A DNA stretch of 64,000 bases from Chthonomonas sp. UBA2362 (GCA_002344135.1 DDTO01000004.1:358473-422472); one strand, 5' to 3'; positions 40,154 to 49,959 are shown, counted from the stretch's first letter. Notes: generated by a model not told the origin, from the letters alone. Numbers and translations: made by a program.

Positions 40154-43117
40154 CTAATCCCTGGTGATCGCCTCGTCGAGATTAAGCAGGACGCTGGCCG
40201 TCATTGCGAGCGCGGCAACATCGGGCGAGCCAGCGATCTTCGACGCAGCAGCTTGGTCCTTTTCATACTTGGCGCGCAGACTGGCCAGAAGGCTGACGAG
40301 ACGAGCCTCCTCGTCCTTGGTTGGATTCCGTGATGTGACGAGGCGAAAGCCGAAGCGAACTCGATCGTGATCGTTTTGTTTGCTCGCCATCCGCTGCCCG
40401 AGAGCGCGCGCCGCATCGAGGTAGACCGGGTCGTTCAGAAGCGCCAGCGCTTGGAGTGGCGTATTGGTTCGGGTTCTTCGGACGATGCATGACTCTCGCG
40501 AACCAGCGTCGAAAGCGGCGAAACTGGGGTAGGGCGAGGTACGTTTCCAGAACGTGTAGAGGCCCCGCCTTCGGGCTTCTGCTCCTTGGGCATCCTGCCA
40601 GCGCTCGCCGCTATAGGGGCTGTCCCAAACTCCCTCCGGCTGGTGCGGCATAACGCTCGGGCCACCGATCTTGCGCTCGAGAATGCCAGCGGCGATCAAC
40701 GCTTGATCGCGGATCATTTCGGCATCCATTCGGAATCGTGGCCCCCGAGCCAGCAACGAATTGGCGGGGTCGATCCGCTGCAAATCGGGCCGTAGGCGGC
40801 TGCTTTGGCGATAGGTCGACGAGGTCACGATCAGCCGATGAATGGCCTTAAGGTCCCACTTCTTGGAGACCAACTCGCTGGCCAGCCAGTCGAGCAATTC
40901 CGGATGGGTCGGCCTGGACCCTTGGGTACCGAAGTCGTCGAGAGTTTCCGAGAGGCCAGTCCCGAAGTATTGGGCCCACATGCGGTTGACTTGCACGCGC
41001 GCCGTGAGCGGCTGGCTCGGTCCGAACAGCCATTTGGCCAGGCCGAGCCGATTCACGGGAAGATCGGGCGGCATGGCGGGAAGGAACGCCGGCGTGCCGG
41101 CTTCGACTTCGTCACCGAGGTTCGTAAACTCGCCCCGATTGTGGATGCGGGCCTTCAGCGGCAACTGGTCCGAACGCTCTCGCAGGATCAGCGCGTGAGG
41201 GATGGCGGCCTTGGTTTGGTCGATGACGGCTTTCGTACGCATTCGCCTCGCGCGAAGGTCGGCCAAGATCGGGTCGACCTTCTCGTAGTGAGACTCTAAG
41301 ATCGCCTTGTCGCCGGCGGCCAGCGCTTTGCGGACTTCTTCGGTCATGGCGAAGCGCTCGGGGCTCTGGGCATCGGTCGTCGAAATGCGAAGCTTGCCGA
41401 TCACGTGCTTCGGCCAGGTGGCCGAGTCCATTCGGAGCACGAGCTTCGCTTTCCCTCCCTGACAAGCGGGGAAGGCCATGATCAGCTCCTGACCAATCCC
41501 CAGCTGCGGATAGAGTGCCCAGCCGGTGTCGGGGAGGTCGTCCAATAGACCGGAGAGTGCGTAGCCATCCTGGACGAAGCTGGCCGCGAACTGCGGAGTG
41601 ACCGGCTTGTCATCGATGGTCAGGACGACCTTCGAAAGGATGAAGTTGCCCGAACTCGATCGGCCCGGGCCCTTGTTGACCAGAACTGGATCGGGGAGTG
41701 CCTCCAGCCGAACGCCCGTCGTTTGGCCATCGGGAAGATCGAATTCGAGGGTATAGGCCTCCTGATCGGGTGTCGGACCCTCGAATCGAACGCCTCCGTC
41801 CTCGGTGGCCGCAGGGACCGATCCCGCACGAGCGGTAACCCTTGTGGTTAAGTTCGTCCACTTCAGCTTACGGGCCGCCTCTTCCCAGCTCGACACGCGG
41901 GCTTTGGCGCCCTGTCGCGCTGTTTCGAGCTCGGCATCGAGATCGCGCAGTTCCTCTTCTCGGTCCGCGATCAGCTGCAGATCCTCCGGGGCCGGCAACG
42001 GCATCGTGGGTTCGTAGAACTTCCTCTGCCCGACGTTGTGGTCTCCCTGAGCCTCGAACGCGTTGTTGGCGAAGAAGGCATACATTCGGTAGTAGTCCTT
42101 CTGCGTGATCGGATCGAACTTATGGTCGTGGCACTTGGCGCAGGCCATCGTGACGCCGAGCCAGACCGTCGCGGTGGTTGCGACACGGTCCGAGATCGTC
42201 TCGAACATGGCCTCGGCGGGGTCGACTCCGCCCTCCTCGTTCCACATCGTGTTGCGGTGGAAACCCGTGGCGACGAATTGCTCGGCGGTCGGTTGCGGCA
42301 GCAAGTCGCCGGCCAACTGCTCGATAGAGAAGCGGTCGTAGGGCATGTTCGTATTGAACGCCGCGATCACCCAATCCCGATACCGCCAATGCGCCCTCGT
42401 GCGATCGACTTCGTAGCCGTTACTGTCGGCGTAACGCGCAAGATCGAGCCAAAACTGGGCTTGGCGTTCGCCGTAATGGGGTGAGGCCAAGAGACGATCG
42501 ACGACTCGCTCGTAAGCGTCGGGGCGCCCGTCCTTGAGGTATGCGTCCAGTTCCTCCAGCGTCGGGGGAAGCCCGGTCAAGTCGAGGCTCACTCTTCGAA
42601 GGAGGGTCTCCTTGACCGCATCGGGCGACGGCTGGATTTTTTCGGTGCGCAGACGGTGGAGAACAAAGGCGTCTATCGGGTTGCGCACCCACTTGTCGTC
42701 GAGCACAGGCACGGCCGGACGTTCGACCGGCTCAAATGCCCAATGGGCCGCGACCCGGTCCTCGATGCGCGCCCCAGCCGCGATCCACTTGCGGATGAGC
42801 TGGATTTCGCGTTCGTCCAACGGCACGAATCCCATCGGCATCTGGGGCTTGCCATCGAGGCCGCGCAGCCGACGCACGAGAGTCGAGTTGTCAGGATCAC
42901 CCGCCTTGACGACCTTGCTCCGACGCATGCCGTCGATGGTCGTTAGATCCAGACCGGCGGCAGCCGAAGGGCCGGCATGGCAAGAACCGCATCGCCCCTT
43001 TAGGTTGGGCAGGATGTCGCGCCCATAAACGACTTCCTGCAACTCGTAATCCGCGGTTAGACCGATCGCGAAGGGGGTCGCCGCGACCAACCAGACAAGC
43101 TTTGACAGGCGCCTCAC
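40154..43117 (-). CDS. Planctomycete-type cytochrome protein (PSCyt1-DUF1549-DUF1553)
   Basis: 987 residues. A signal-like N-terminus is followed by a c-type cytochrome domain with CGSCH (Cys43-His47), a DUF1549 (PSCyt2) domain (about 140-340, with LDLTGLPPTLEELDAYL), a second CxxCH (CAKCH), a central carbohydrate-binding-like region (about 420-580) and a DUF1553 (PSD1) domain (about 700-960). These proteins are abundant in Planctomycetes and often sit beside a DUF1501 sulfatase-like gene, which is missing here. The function is not established; proposed roles are electron transfer linked to polysaccharide breakdown. GTG start with TAGAAT six bases upstream. Confidence 0.9.
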   Translation of the reverse strand: MRRLSKLVWLVAATPFAIGLTADYELQEVVYGRDILPNLKGRCGSCHAGPSAAAGLDLTTIDGMRRSKVVKAGDPDNSTLVRRLRGLDGKPQMPMGFVPLDEREIQLIRKWIAAGARIEDRVAAHWAFEPVERPAVPVLDDKWVRNPIDAFVLHRLRTEKIQPSPDAVKETLLRRVSLDLTGLPPTLEELDAYLKDGRPDAYERVVDRLLASPHYGERQAQFWLDLARYADSNGYEVDRTRAHWRYRDWVIAAFNTNMPYDRFSIEQLAGDLLPQPTAEQFVATGFHRNTMWNEEGGVDPAEAMFETISDRVATTATVWLGVTMACAKCHDHKFDPITQKDYYRMYAFFANNAFEAQGDHNVGQRKFYEPTMPLPAPEDLQLIADREEELRDLDAELETARQGAKARVSSWEEAARKLKWTNLTTRVTARAGSVPAATEDGGVRFEGPTPDQEAYTLEFDLPDGQTTGVRLEALPDPVLVNKGPGRSSSGNFILSKVVLTIDDKPVTPQFAASFVQDGYALSGLLDDLPDTGWALYPQLGIGQELIMAFPACQGGKAKLVLRMDSATWPKHVIGKLRISTTDAQSPERFAMTEEVRKALAAGDKAILESHYEKVDPILADLRARRMRTKAVIDQTKAAIPHALILRERSDQLPLKARIHNRGEFTNLGDEVEAGTPAFLPAMPPDLPVNRLGLAKWLFGPSQPLTARVQVNRMWAQYFGTGLSETLDDFGTQGSRPTHPELLDWLASELVSKKWDLKAIHRLIVTSSTYRQSSRLRPDLQRIDPANSLLARGPRFRMDAEMIRDQALIAAGILERKIGGPSVMPHQPEGVWDSPYSGERWQDAQGAEARRRGLYTFWKRTSPYPSFAAFDAGSRESCIVRRTRTNTPLQALALLNDPVYLDAARALGQRMASKQNDHDRVRFGFRLVTSRNPTKDEEARLVSLLASLRAKYEKDQAAASKIAGSPDVAALAMTASVLLNLDEAITRD

Positions 43118-43362
43118 GACCTTATTCTATACGCTTCCAGGCCGTTCACCAGCGAGCTGGACGACTTGTCTGTGTTCAGAGCCGCCCTGCGTCGCCGAAG
43201 TTCGTGCTCGAAGTCGCCGATCGCCCGCGCACCGTCTCCGTCGCGGGCGCCGTTCCGGGTTAGTTCCTTGCGCTTTTTCAACAGCATCGGGAGGAAGTGT
43301 CATGCGATGCCGCCATGAGAGGTTCGAATCGCATCGCATGTTCGTCTTCACGACAACGGCTT
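43118..43362. other. Intergenic region and probable pntAA leader
   Basis: No gene is visible in this 245-bp gap. It holds the leaderless promoter of the minus-strand gene at its left edge and two perfect hairpins towards pntAA: CGCCCGCG/CGCGGGCG (43222-43229, 43242-43249) and CATGCGATGC/GCATCGCATG (43301-43310, 43331-43340). The pntAA ATG lacks both a Shine-Dalgarno and a close -10 hexamer. Confidence 0.5.
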
Positions 43363-44490
43363 ATGACGATCGTCGTCCCGAAGGAAACCGCTGCTGGTGA
43401 GCGGCGAGTGGCTCTGACGCCGGATGGTGTCAAGGCGATGCTTCCTGTCGCAAGGCGTATCGAAGTCCAAAGGGCTGCCGGGCATGGATCGCTCATTCCA
43501 GACTCGGCCTATGCGGAGGCGGGCGCCGAAGTGGTCGATCAGCCGAGCGATGACGGGCTAGTCGTTCGCGTCCAGCCACCGTCGGGAACCGAGATCGGCA
43601 CACTAAACCCGGGGAGTGGCTTGGTATGCCTTCTCTCGCCGATGGGCAACCCGACGATTGTTCAAGCCTTGGCGCAAGGCAAGATATCGGCCTTCGCAAT
43701 GGACCTGATCCCACGAATCTCGAGGGCCCAGAGCATGGACGCCCTTTCGTCGATGAGCACGATTGCGGGATACAAGGCAGCCCTTCTCGCCGCGGCTTCA
43801 TTGCCTCGCTTCTTCCCGATGCTGATGACGGCCGCGGGCACGCTGCCACCAGCAAGGGTACTAGTCATCGGCGCGGGCGTTGCCGGCCTGCAGGCGATTG
43901 CGACCTGCAAGCGTCTGGGCGCAATCGTCGAAGCGTTCGACGTTCGGCCTGCCGTGAAGGAGCAGATCGAGAGCCTCGGCGGTAAGTTCGTCGGCCTCTC
44001 GCTCGTCTCTGACGAGGCCGAGGACGCCGGCGGATATGCCAAGGAAGTAACGGCCGACACTCACGCCCAGGAAATGGACCTCATCGCGTCTCGCTTGCCG
44101 AACGTCGATGTCGTCATAACCACTGCGCTGATTCCGGGCAAGCGCGCGCCCGTGCTCATCACGAAGGAAATGCTGGCGCACATGCGACCCGGCTCGGTCA
44201 TCGTCGATCTTGCCGCGCCGAACGGGGGCAACTGCGAAGCGACGGTCCCGGGCGAGACCGTGTTCGAGTCCGGCGTTACCGTGATCGGTAGAACGGACCT
44301 GCTGGCCAGCATGGCGGCCGATGCCAGCCGGATGTACTCTCGCAACATCGTGGCGTTCCTCGGCGTGATCCTCGGACCAGAAGGGCTCAAGCTCGACCTG
44401 GAGGATGAGATCGTCCGAGGCACTCTCGTCACCCATGAGGGGCGGATCGTTCACGACGTGGTTCGGCTCGCGATCGAAAAAGGAGGCTGA
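43363..44490 (+). CDS. pntAA: NAD(P)+ transhydrogenase, subunit alpha part 1
   Basis: 375 residues: the NAD(H)-binding domain I of proton-translocating transhydrogenase, which reduces NADP+ with NADH using the proton gradient. TIVVPKETAAGERRVALTPDGV opens the domain (split here as VVPKET and RRVALTPDGV). VLVIGAGVAGLQAIATCKRLGA is the Rossmann nucleotide loop, and EMDLIASRLPNVDVVITTALIPG the second half. The alpha subunit is split as in Rhodospirillum, so the membrane part is the next gene. The ATG at 43363 is chosen because the family begins at MTIVVPKE; upstream codons are not family-like. Confidence 0.95.
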   Translation: MTIVVPKETAAGERRVALTPDGVKAMLPVARRIEVQRAAGHGSLIPDSAYAEAGAEVVDQPSDDGLVVRVQPPSGTEIGTLNPGSGLVCLLSPMGNPTIVQALAQGKISAFAMDLIPRISRAQSMDALSSMSTIAGYKAALLAAASLPRFFPMLMTAAGTLPPARVLVIGAGVAGLQAIATCKRLGAIVEAFDVRPAVKEQIESLGGKFVGLSLVSDEAEDAGGYAKEVTADTHAQEMDLIASRLPNVDVVITTALIPGKRAPVLITKEMLAHMRPGSVIVDLAAPNGGNCEATVPGETVFESGVTVIGRTDLLASMAADASRMYSRNIVAFLGVILGPEGLKLDLEDEIVRGTLVTHEGRIVHDVVRLAIEKGG

Positions 44491-44495
44491 CGCTT

Positions 44496-44801
44496 ATGAC
44501 CCTTATCGCCGTCATCGCCATCTTCGTCCTCGCCGTCTTCGTCGGTCTCGAAGTCATCGCGAAGGTGCCTCAGACGCTTCACACGCCGCTCATGTCGGCG
44601 ACAAATGCGATTCACGGAGTCATCCTCGTGGGCTCGATGATCGTGCTCGGTGCGGCCCGTGATACACCGACACTCGTCCTCGGCACGGTGGCGACCGTCT
44701 TTGCCGTGCTGAACGTCGTCGGCGGATTCGTGGTCACCGATCGGATGCTCGAGATGTTCAAGCGGAGGCCCAAGCCGAGCGAACGGGAAGGGAAGTCATG
44801 A
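44496..44801 (+). CDS. pntAB: NAD(P)+ transhydrogenase, subunit alpha part 2
   Basis: 101 residues with three hydrophobic helices: the membrane portion of the alpha subunit that helps form the proton channel. TLHTPLMSATNAIHGVILVG is the conserved first block. It follows pntAA after five bases, with GGAGG in the pntAA end acting as Shine-Dalgarno, and overlaps pntB as ATGA, giving a fixed three-gene order. Confidence 0.95.
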   Translation: MTLIAVIAIFVLAVFVGLEVIAKVPQTLHTPLMSATNAIHGVILVGSMIVLGAARDTPTLVLGTVATVFAVLNVVGGFVVTDRMLEMFKRRPKPSEREGKS

Positions 44802-46204
44802 ACGACCTTATCGAGGTCGCATATCTCGCCACCGCCGTCTGCTTCATTCTCGCCCTGAAGCTGATGAACTCGCCGAAGACTGCGCGCCGAGGAAACCTGC
44901 TGGCGGCGGCAGGAATGGCGCTGGCGCTCATCGCCACCTTCTTCCTGCGTGATCCCACCTCGGGCAGATGGGTGCTGGGAAACTACGAATGGATGGCCGG
45001 CGCTTTCGTTTTCGGCACCGTCGCCGGCGTTTGGTCCGCTCGACGCGTCCAGATGACGGCTATGCCCCAGATGGTCGCCTTGTTCAACGGGTTGGGCGGT
45101 GGCGCGGTGGCCCTGGTCGCACTCATCGAGGCGATGCAGGTTGGAGGAATGGGACACCGCGACATGGTGCAGGCGGTCACTACGGTCCTCAGCCTCTTCA
45201 TCGGCGCGATCAGCTTCTCGGGAAGCCTTATCGCGTTTGCCAAGCTTCAGGAACTGATGACGGGTAGGCCGATCACCTACTTCGGCCAGAAAGTGGTGAA
45301 CCTGCTGCTCTTGGCTGGATGTATCGCCTTGATGATCCTGCTCTGCGCAGGGCCGTATTCGCTCCCGCTGTTCCTCACGCTCCTCGGCGCGAGTCTGGCC
45401 ATCGGAATTCTCTTCGTGCTGCCGATCGGGGGGGCAGACATGCCGGTTGTCATCTCGCTGCTCAACTCTTTTACCGGCTGTGCCGCGGGCCTGGCCGGGT
45501 TCGTGTTGGGCAATACCGCTCTGCTCATCGGCGGCGGCCTCGTGGGGGCGAGCGGGCTCATCCTCACGCTCGAGATGTGCAAGGCGATGAACCGCTCTCT
45601 CGAAAACGTCGTATTCGGCGCGTTCGGCAGCGCGCCATCCGGAGCCAGTTCGACGGCGTCGGCACTTCAAGGCAGCGTGCGCAGCTACAGCGTCGAGGAT
45701 GCGGCGATCATCTTTGCCAGCGCCGAGAGCGTGGTTATCGTGCCCGGCTACGGGATGGCGGTCGCCCAAGCCCAACATGTGGTCAAGGAACTCGCCGATC
45801 GGCTCACCGCAAAGGGCATCGACGTCAAATATGCGATCCATCCGGTTGCGGGACGAATGCCTGGACACATGAACGTCCTGCTTGCCGAGGCCGACGTCCC
45901 CTACGACCAGCTTTTTGACCTGGAAGAAATCAACCCCATGTTTGTGGAGACCGACGTCGCTCTGGTGATCGGAGCGAACGATGTGGTGAACCCCGCTGCT
46001 CGTTACGACAAGGCCAGCCCGATCTACGGAATGCCGATCCTCGACGTCGACAAGGCGCGCACGGTCATCGTGTGCAAACGCGGGATGAGCCCGGGTTTTG
46101 CCGGCATCGAGAACGAGCTTTTCCTGCAGCCGAACACCATCATGGTCTTCGGCAATGCCAAACAGACGATCGCCAAACTCTCGTCCGCAGCCGAATCGCT
46201 GTAG
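44798..46204 (+). CDS. pntB: NAD(P)+ transhydrogenase, subunit beta
   Basis: 468 residues: about nine transmembrane helices, then the NADP(H)-binding domain III with PGYGMAVAQAQHVVKELADRL (split as PGYGMAVAQAQ), HPVAGRMPGHMNVLLAEADVPYD and ANDVVNPAA. With pntAA and pntAB it forms the full enzyme, giving NADPH for biosynthesis alongside the NADP-dependent isocitrate dehydrogenase at 3583. The length is normal. Confidence 0.96.
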   Translation: MNDLIEVAYLATAVCFILALKLMNSPKTARRGNLLAAAGMALALIATFFLRDPTSGRWVLGNYEWMAGAFVFGTVAGVWSARRVQMTAMPQMVALFNGLGGGAVALVALIEAMQVGGMGHRDMVQAVTTVLSLFIGAISFSGSLIAFAKLQELMTGRPITYFGQKVVNLLLLAGCIALMILLCAGPYSLPLFLTLLGASLAIGILFVLPIGGADMPVVISLLNSFTGCAAGLAGFVLGNTALLIGGGLVGASGLILTLEMCKAMNRSLENVVFGAFGSAPSGASSTASALQGSVRSYSVEDAAIIFASAESVVIVPGYGMAVAQAQHVVKELADRLTAKGIDVKYAIHPVAGRMPGHMNVLLAEADVPYDQLFDLEEINPMFVETDVALVIGANDVVNPAARYDKASPIYGMPILDVDKARTVIVCKRGMSPGFAGIENELFLQPNTIMVFGNAKQTIAKLSSAAESL

Positions 46205-46306
46205 GGGTATGCCGAGTCGGGCCCTGGACTGTCACAATGGGCACGCTGGGCGTTACTCCGGCGTCCGAAGTCTAGTCGGGCGCCTTGCCCGAAGGAGTGT
46301 GCAACC

Positions 46307-47029
46307 GTGAAGACAACGACAATCTTATTGCTCGCCATCGCCCTGTGGGGATGCTCGAAAACCGAGCCCACCGAAACAGGAAACGGGTCGGCCACGACCA
46401 CCGAAAGTACGACCAAGACGACCTCGAACGAGACGACGACGATGAAGGAGGACAGTCCGCCTGTGACCGAAGAACAGAAGACCGAGACCAACACGCAGAA
46501 CCCCGCCGATCGTAAGCCTGCCGACGGCGAAGAAGTGGCGGTGATGAAGACCAACCTGGGCCGCGTGGTCTTGATGTTCTTCCCGGACAAGGCGCCGCTC
46601 CACGTGGCCAACTTCAAGAAGCTGGCGAGCGAGAAGTTCTACAACGGAACGAAATTCCACCGCGTCATCCCCGGCTTTATGATCCAAGGCGGCGATCCGA
46701 ACAGCAAGGACGGCGACCGATCCAACGACGGAACCGGGAACAGCGGCCAGTACGTGAAGGCCGAATTCAACGACATCAAGCACGAGCGAGGGATTCTCAG
46801 CATGGCCCGCTCCAGCAATCCCGATTCGGCCAGCTGTCAGTTCTTCATCATGGTGAACCAGTACCCTTCGCTCGACGGCAGCTACAGCGCGTTCGGCAAG
46901 GTGGTCGAAGGGATGGACGTCGTCGATAAGATCGTCAATCTCGAGCGTGACGCTCGCGACAATCCGCTGCCGAAGAACCCGGCGACCATCGAGCAAATCA
47001 CGATCGAGAAGTGGCCCTTGAAGTCCTAG
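46307..47029 (+). CDS. Cyclophilin-type peptidyl-prolyl isomerase, lipoprotein
   Basis: 240 residues. A lipoprotein signal (LLLAIALWGCSKT) and a Thr/Ser/Glu-rich linker (about 20-75) precede a cyclophilin domain with KFHRVIPGFMIQGGDP, ARSSNPDSASCQFFIM and LDGSYSAFGKVVEGMDVV. It helps fold exported proteins by proline isomerisation outside the cytoplasm. GTG start with GAAGGAG upstream, one of the Shine-Dalgarno-led exported-protein genes. Confidence 0.94.
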   Translation: MKTTTILLLAIALWGCSKTEPTETGNGSATTTESTTKTTSNETTTMKEDSPPVTEEQKTETNTQNPADRKPADGEEVAVMKTNLGRVVLMFFPDKAPLHVANFKKLASEKFYNGTKFHRVIPGFMIQGGDPNSKDGDRSNDGTGNSGQYVKAEFNDIKHERGILSMARSSNPDSASCQFFIMVNQYPSLDGSYSAFGKVVEGMDVVDKIVNLERDARDNPLPKNPATIEQITIEKWPLKS

Positions 47030-47087
47030 TGGAGCTGCTCCCGTCGCAACCGCGATTCGACCTTCCTCGTAGGCCTCCTCGGCAAGC

Positions 47088-48722
47088 ATGAAGAAAGTCG
47101 GCCTGATCTTGGCGGTCGTGCTCGTCGTCGTGTGCGGCGGCGGGCTCTATGCTCTTCGGAACGCGATGTCGCAAAAGCGCGACACTGGGCCCAAACCGAT
47201 CGAAGTCGAACGCGGCGACCTTGCAGTGCAGGTCGTGGAGACCGGCACCGTTGATGCGGTGAAGGCTGTGGAGGTCAAGAGTCGCGTTGCGGGCCGCATC
47301 GTACAGATTTTTGTCGACGAGGGCTCGGTCGTCAAGATTGGCGATGTCATCGCGGTTATCGATCCCCAGGAAACTCAGTTTCGTGTCGAGCAGGACCGAG
47401 CCCAGCTTCGCGGCGCCCAGAGCGCGGTTGCTCGGACGTCGATCGAGATACAACAGCGCCGAGTCACCGCCAAGAGCGGTGTGGATCGAGCGAAGATGCG
47501 GGTCGCCCAGCTGGAAAAGGAGCTCGAGGCCCAGCCGACGCTCACTCGAACTCAAATCGAGGCTGCGGACACCGCTTACAACACGGCGGTACAGGCACGG
47601 GACCAACTCGTTACGACTACACAGCCCAACGAGAGAACGGAAGCCCAAAGCTCGGTTCGAGAAGCGGAGGCGAACGAGGCCAACGCTCGTCAGGAACTCC
47701 AACGACGCCGGAATCTTCTCGAAAAGGGCTACGTCGCTCTCAAGTCGGTCGAGGATGCCCAGTTGCAGATGGCATTGGCCGCCACCCGGCTCCAAAGCGC
47801 TCGCGACCGCCTGAGCCGCCTGGAAGGTCAACAGGCTATCGAGCGGCGACAAGCCGATGAGCGGGTGCGGCAGGCGAAGGCCGAACTCGAGCGGGCGAAG
47901 GCGAACTCGATCCAAGACGATATCAAGCGGAAGGAGTACGAGAGTGCGCTGTCGGCCCTCGAAGAGGCCCGGGCTAACCTTCGAGACGTCCAAGTGCTCG
48001 AGCGCAGCAGAGATCAGAGCCGGGCCACGGTCGATCAGCTGCAGAGCGTTCTCCGCGACTCGGAGCGACTTCTTGGAGAGAGCGACATCCTGTCTCCTAT
48101 CTCGGGGGTCGTTACCAAGAAGCTGATTCAAGTAGGCGAACTCGTTTCCAGCTTAAGCAGCTTCAGCAGCGGAACCCCTATCGTGCGCATCGAAGATCGC
48201 AGGGAGATGCTGGTCCAACTCGACATCAACGAGATCGACGTGGCGAAGCTCAAGCCGGGTTTGGAGGCCGAAGTTACGGTCGATGCCTTGCCCGACCGCG
48301 TCTTCAAGGGCCGTATCTACCGAATCTCCCCGGCTAGCAAGACGACTGGTGCGGAGAGTCAGCCGAATGGCCAGTCCTCACCCGTGGTCAAGTACGGGGT
48401 CGAGATTCGGATCGAAGGCGGTGATGTCCGGCTCAATTCGGGGATGAGCGCCAAGTGCGTCATGGATGCCGTTCGAGTCAAGAACGTGCTGAAGGTCCCC
48501 GCCGAGTACGTCGGCGTGAAAGATGGGAAGGCCTATCTCGCGATCAAGCCCGAGACCGCGACCTCCACGGATGCTGACCGGGTTTACGTGAAAACTGGAC
48601 TGGAAACTGCCTCCTCGGTCGAGATCGTGTCGGGGGTTTCCGCGGGTACCAAGATCTACAAGCCCCTGTTCCGTGGACCCAAACGCAAGGGCGCTCAGTT
48701 CGGACCCGACGAGGAGAACTAG
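47088..48722 (+). CDS. Efflux periplasmic adaptor (HlyD/MacA family)
   Basis: 544 residues: one N-terminal membrane helix (about 3-25), a biotinyl-lipoyl-like barrel half (VVETGTVDAVKAVEVKSRVAGRI, split as VETGTVDAV and KSRVAGRI), a long coiled coil with three segments (about 95-320), the second barrel half with SDILSPISGVVTKKLIQVGELV, and a beta-barrel domain. It links an inner-membrane ABC permease to export across the envelope. The coiled coil is longer than in MacA. The permease gene starts immediately after its stop. Confidence 0.92.
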   Translation: MKKVGLILAVVLVVVCGGGLYALRNAMSQKRDTGPKPIEVERGDLAVQVVETGTVDAVKAVEVKSRVAGRIVQIFVDEGSVVKIGDVIAVIDPQETQFRVEQDRAQLRGAQSAVARTSIEIQQRRVTAKSGVDRAKMRVAQLEKELEAQPTLTRTQIEAADTAYNTAVQARDQLVTTTQPNERTEAQSSVREAEANEANARQELQRRRNLLEKGYVALKSVEDAQLQMALAATRLQSARDRLSRLEGQQAIERRQADERVRQAKAELERAKANSIQDDIKRKEYESALSALEEARANLRDVQVLERSRDQSRATVDQLQSVLRDSERLLGESDILSPISGVVTKKLIQVGELVSSLSSFSSGTPIVRIEDRREMLVQLDINEIDVAKLKPGLEAEVTVDALPDRVFKGRIYRISPASKTTGAESQPNGQSSPVVKYGVEIRIEGGDVRLNSGMSAKCVMDAVRVKNVLKVPAEYVGVKDGKAYLAIKPETATSTDADRVYVKTGLETASSVEIVSGVSAGTKIYKPLFRGPKRKGAQFGPDEEN

Positions 48723-49952
48723 GTGAACCTCGGACAGTCGTTCCTCATCGCTCTGGGGATGCTCAAGCTGCACAAGATGCGAGCGTTTCTCACCATGCTC
48801 GGCGTGATCATCGGAGTCATGAGCGTCACGATCATCGTCATGATTTCGGGCGCCTTTCAGTCTTACCTCGAGGCCCAATTCGCCAAGATCGGATCGGACA
48901 CGATCTTCATCGCGTTCGAGCCATCGCGCCTGGAGCGCGGGCAGATCCAAGGTGATCTGGACCGCCTGCGGCTTACAGACATCGACTACCTGAAGGAGCG
49001 CACCGGAAGCATCGAGATCGCCTCCGGGTATCGCGAAGCCGGTCGCCATACCGTAAAGTTCGGTGAATCCGAAGTGAAGAACGTCGGCGTACGGGCGGTA
49101 GACCAGAACTTCATCGAGCTCAATCGAATCGAGCTTAAGGAGGGGCGGTACATCAGCGAGCAAGACCAGACGCAGCGGGCCAACGTCTGCGTTCTAAGCT
49201 CGGATGCTGCGAAGGCGATTTTCGGTCAGGAAGCCCCGGTGGGCAAGTATGTGACGATGGGAGGGATCACGCTCCAGGTGGTCGGCGTCTCAGAGCCGCT
49301 CGAACTCATGGGAGATCGCGACACCAAGACGCTCTTCATGCCGCTGGCAACCGCTAACGCAAAGTGGCTCGGCGGCGACCGGATCGATCTCATCCTCGTG
49401 AGGCCCAAGAAGAGCGTAAAGGTGGACGACGCTCTGGAGGAAATCCACCAGGCATTGATGGCAAAGTCGAAGAATCGCTCCCTCTACATGGTGGAGTCGT
49501 CACAGAACGTGCTGAAGGTCTTTCAGTCGGTGATCGGCGTAGCGGGCGCAGCGCTCGCCGCAGTTGCCGCCCTTTCCTTGCTCGTTGGCGGCATCGGGAT
49601 CATGAACATCATGCTGGTGAGCGTGACGGAGAGAACCAAGGAAATCGGACTGCGGAAGGCGGTCGGCGCGAAGCGCGGGGCGATCCTCGGCCAGTTCTTG
49701 GTCGAAGCGGCCACGCTGTCGCTGGTCGGCGGGCTGATCGGCATGGGGATTGCGTGGACGCTGGGCAACCTGGTGACGTTGTGGACGATCCAGGCGCAAT
49801 GGCCGAACAAGGACGGCCTGGCGACGCCCTTCCCCCTCCCTGCAGCGATCATGGCGGCGACCTTCTCGGCGATGATCGGGATGGTCTTTGGCTTCTATCC
49901 GGCCGTGAGCGCTTCGCGACTGGACCCGATCGTTGCTCTTCGTCGAGAGTAG
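48723..49952 (+). CDS. MacB-type ABC transporter permease
   Basis: 409 residues: helix 1 (about 18-45), a periplasmic MacB-PCD domain (about 50-270) and three C-terminal helices with the FtsX-family loop SVTERTKEIGLRKAVGAKRG. The MacB ATPase domain is absent, and no ATPase gene is next to it, so a separate ATP-binding subunit must be encoded elsewhere. GTG start directly after the adaptor stop. A homologue lies at 58503-59708. Cargo unknown. Confidence 0.93.
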   Translation: MNLGQSFLIALGMLKLHKMRAFLTMLGVIIGVMSVTIIVMISGAFQSYLEAQFAKIGSDTIFIAFEPSRLERGQIQGDLDRLRLTDIDYLKERTGSIEIASGYREAGRHTVKFGESEVKNVGVRAVDQNFIELNRIELKEGRYISEQDQTQRANVCVLSSDAAKAIFGQEAPVGKYVTMGGITLQVVGVSEPLELMGDRDTKTLFMPLATANAKWLGGDRIDLILVRPKKSVKVDDALEEIHQALMAKSKNRSLYMVESSQNVLKVFQSVIGVAGAALAAVAALSLLVGGIGIMNIMLVSVTERTKEIGLRKAVGAKRGAILGQFLVEAATLSLVGGLIGMGIAWTLGNLVTLWTIQAQWPNKDGLATPFPLPAAIMAATFSAMIGMVFGFYPAVSASRLDPIVALRRE

Positions 49953-49959
49953 GCGACCG

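Noticed and set aside
43311..43340. GGTTCGAATC, which looks like a tRNA T arm
   Set aside because: No acceptor stem or anticodon arm can be built around it. It is the loop of an inverted repeat upstream of pntAA.
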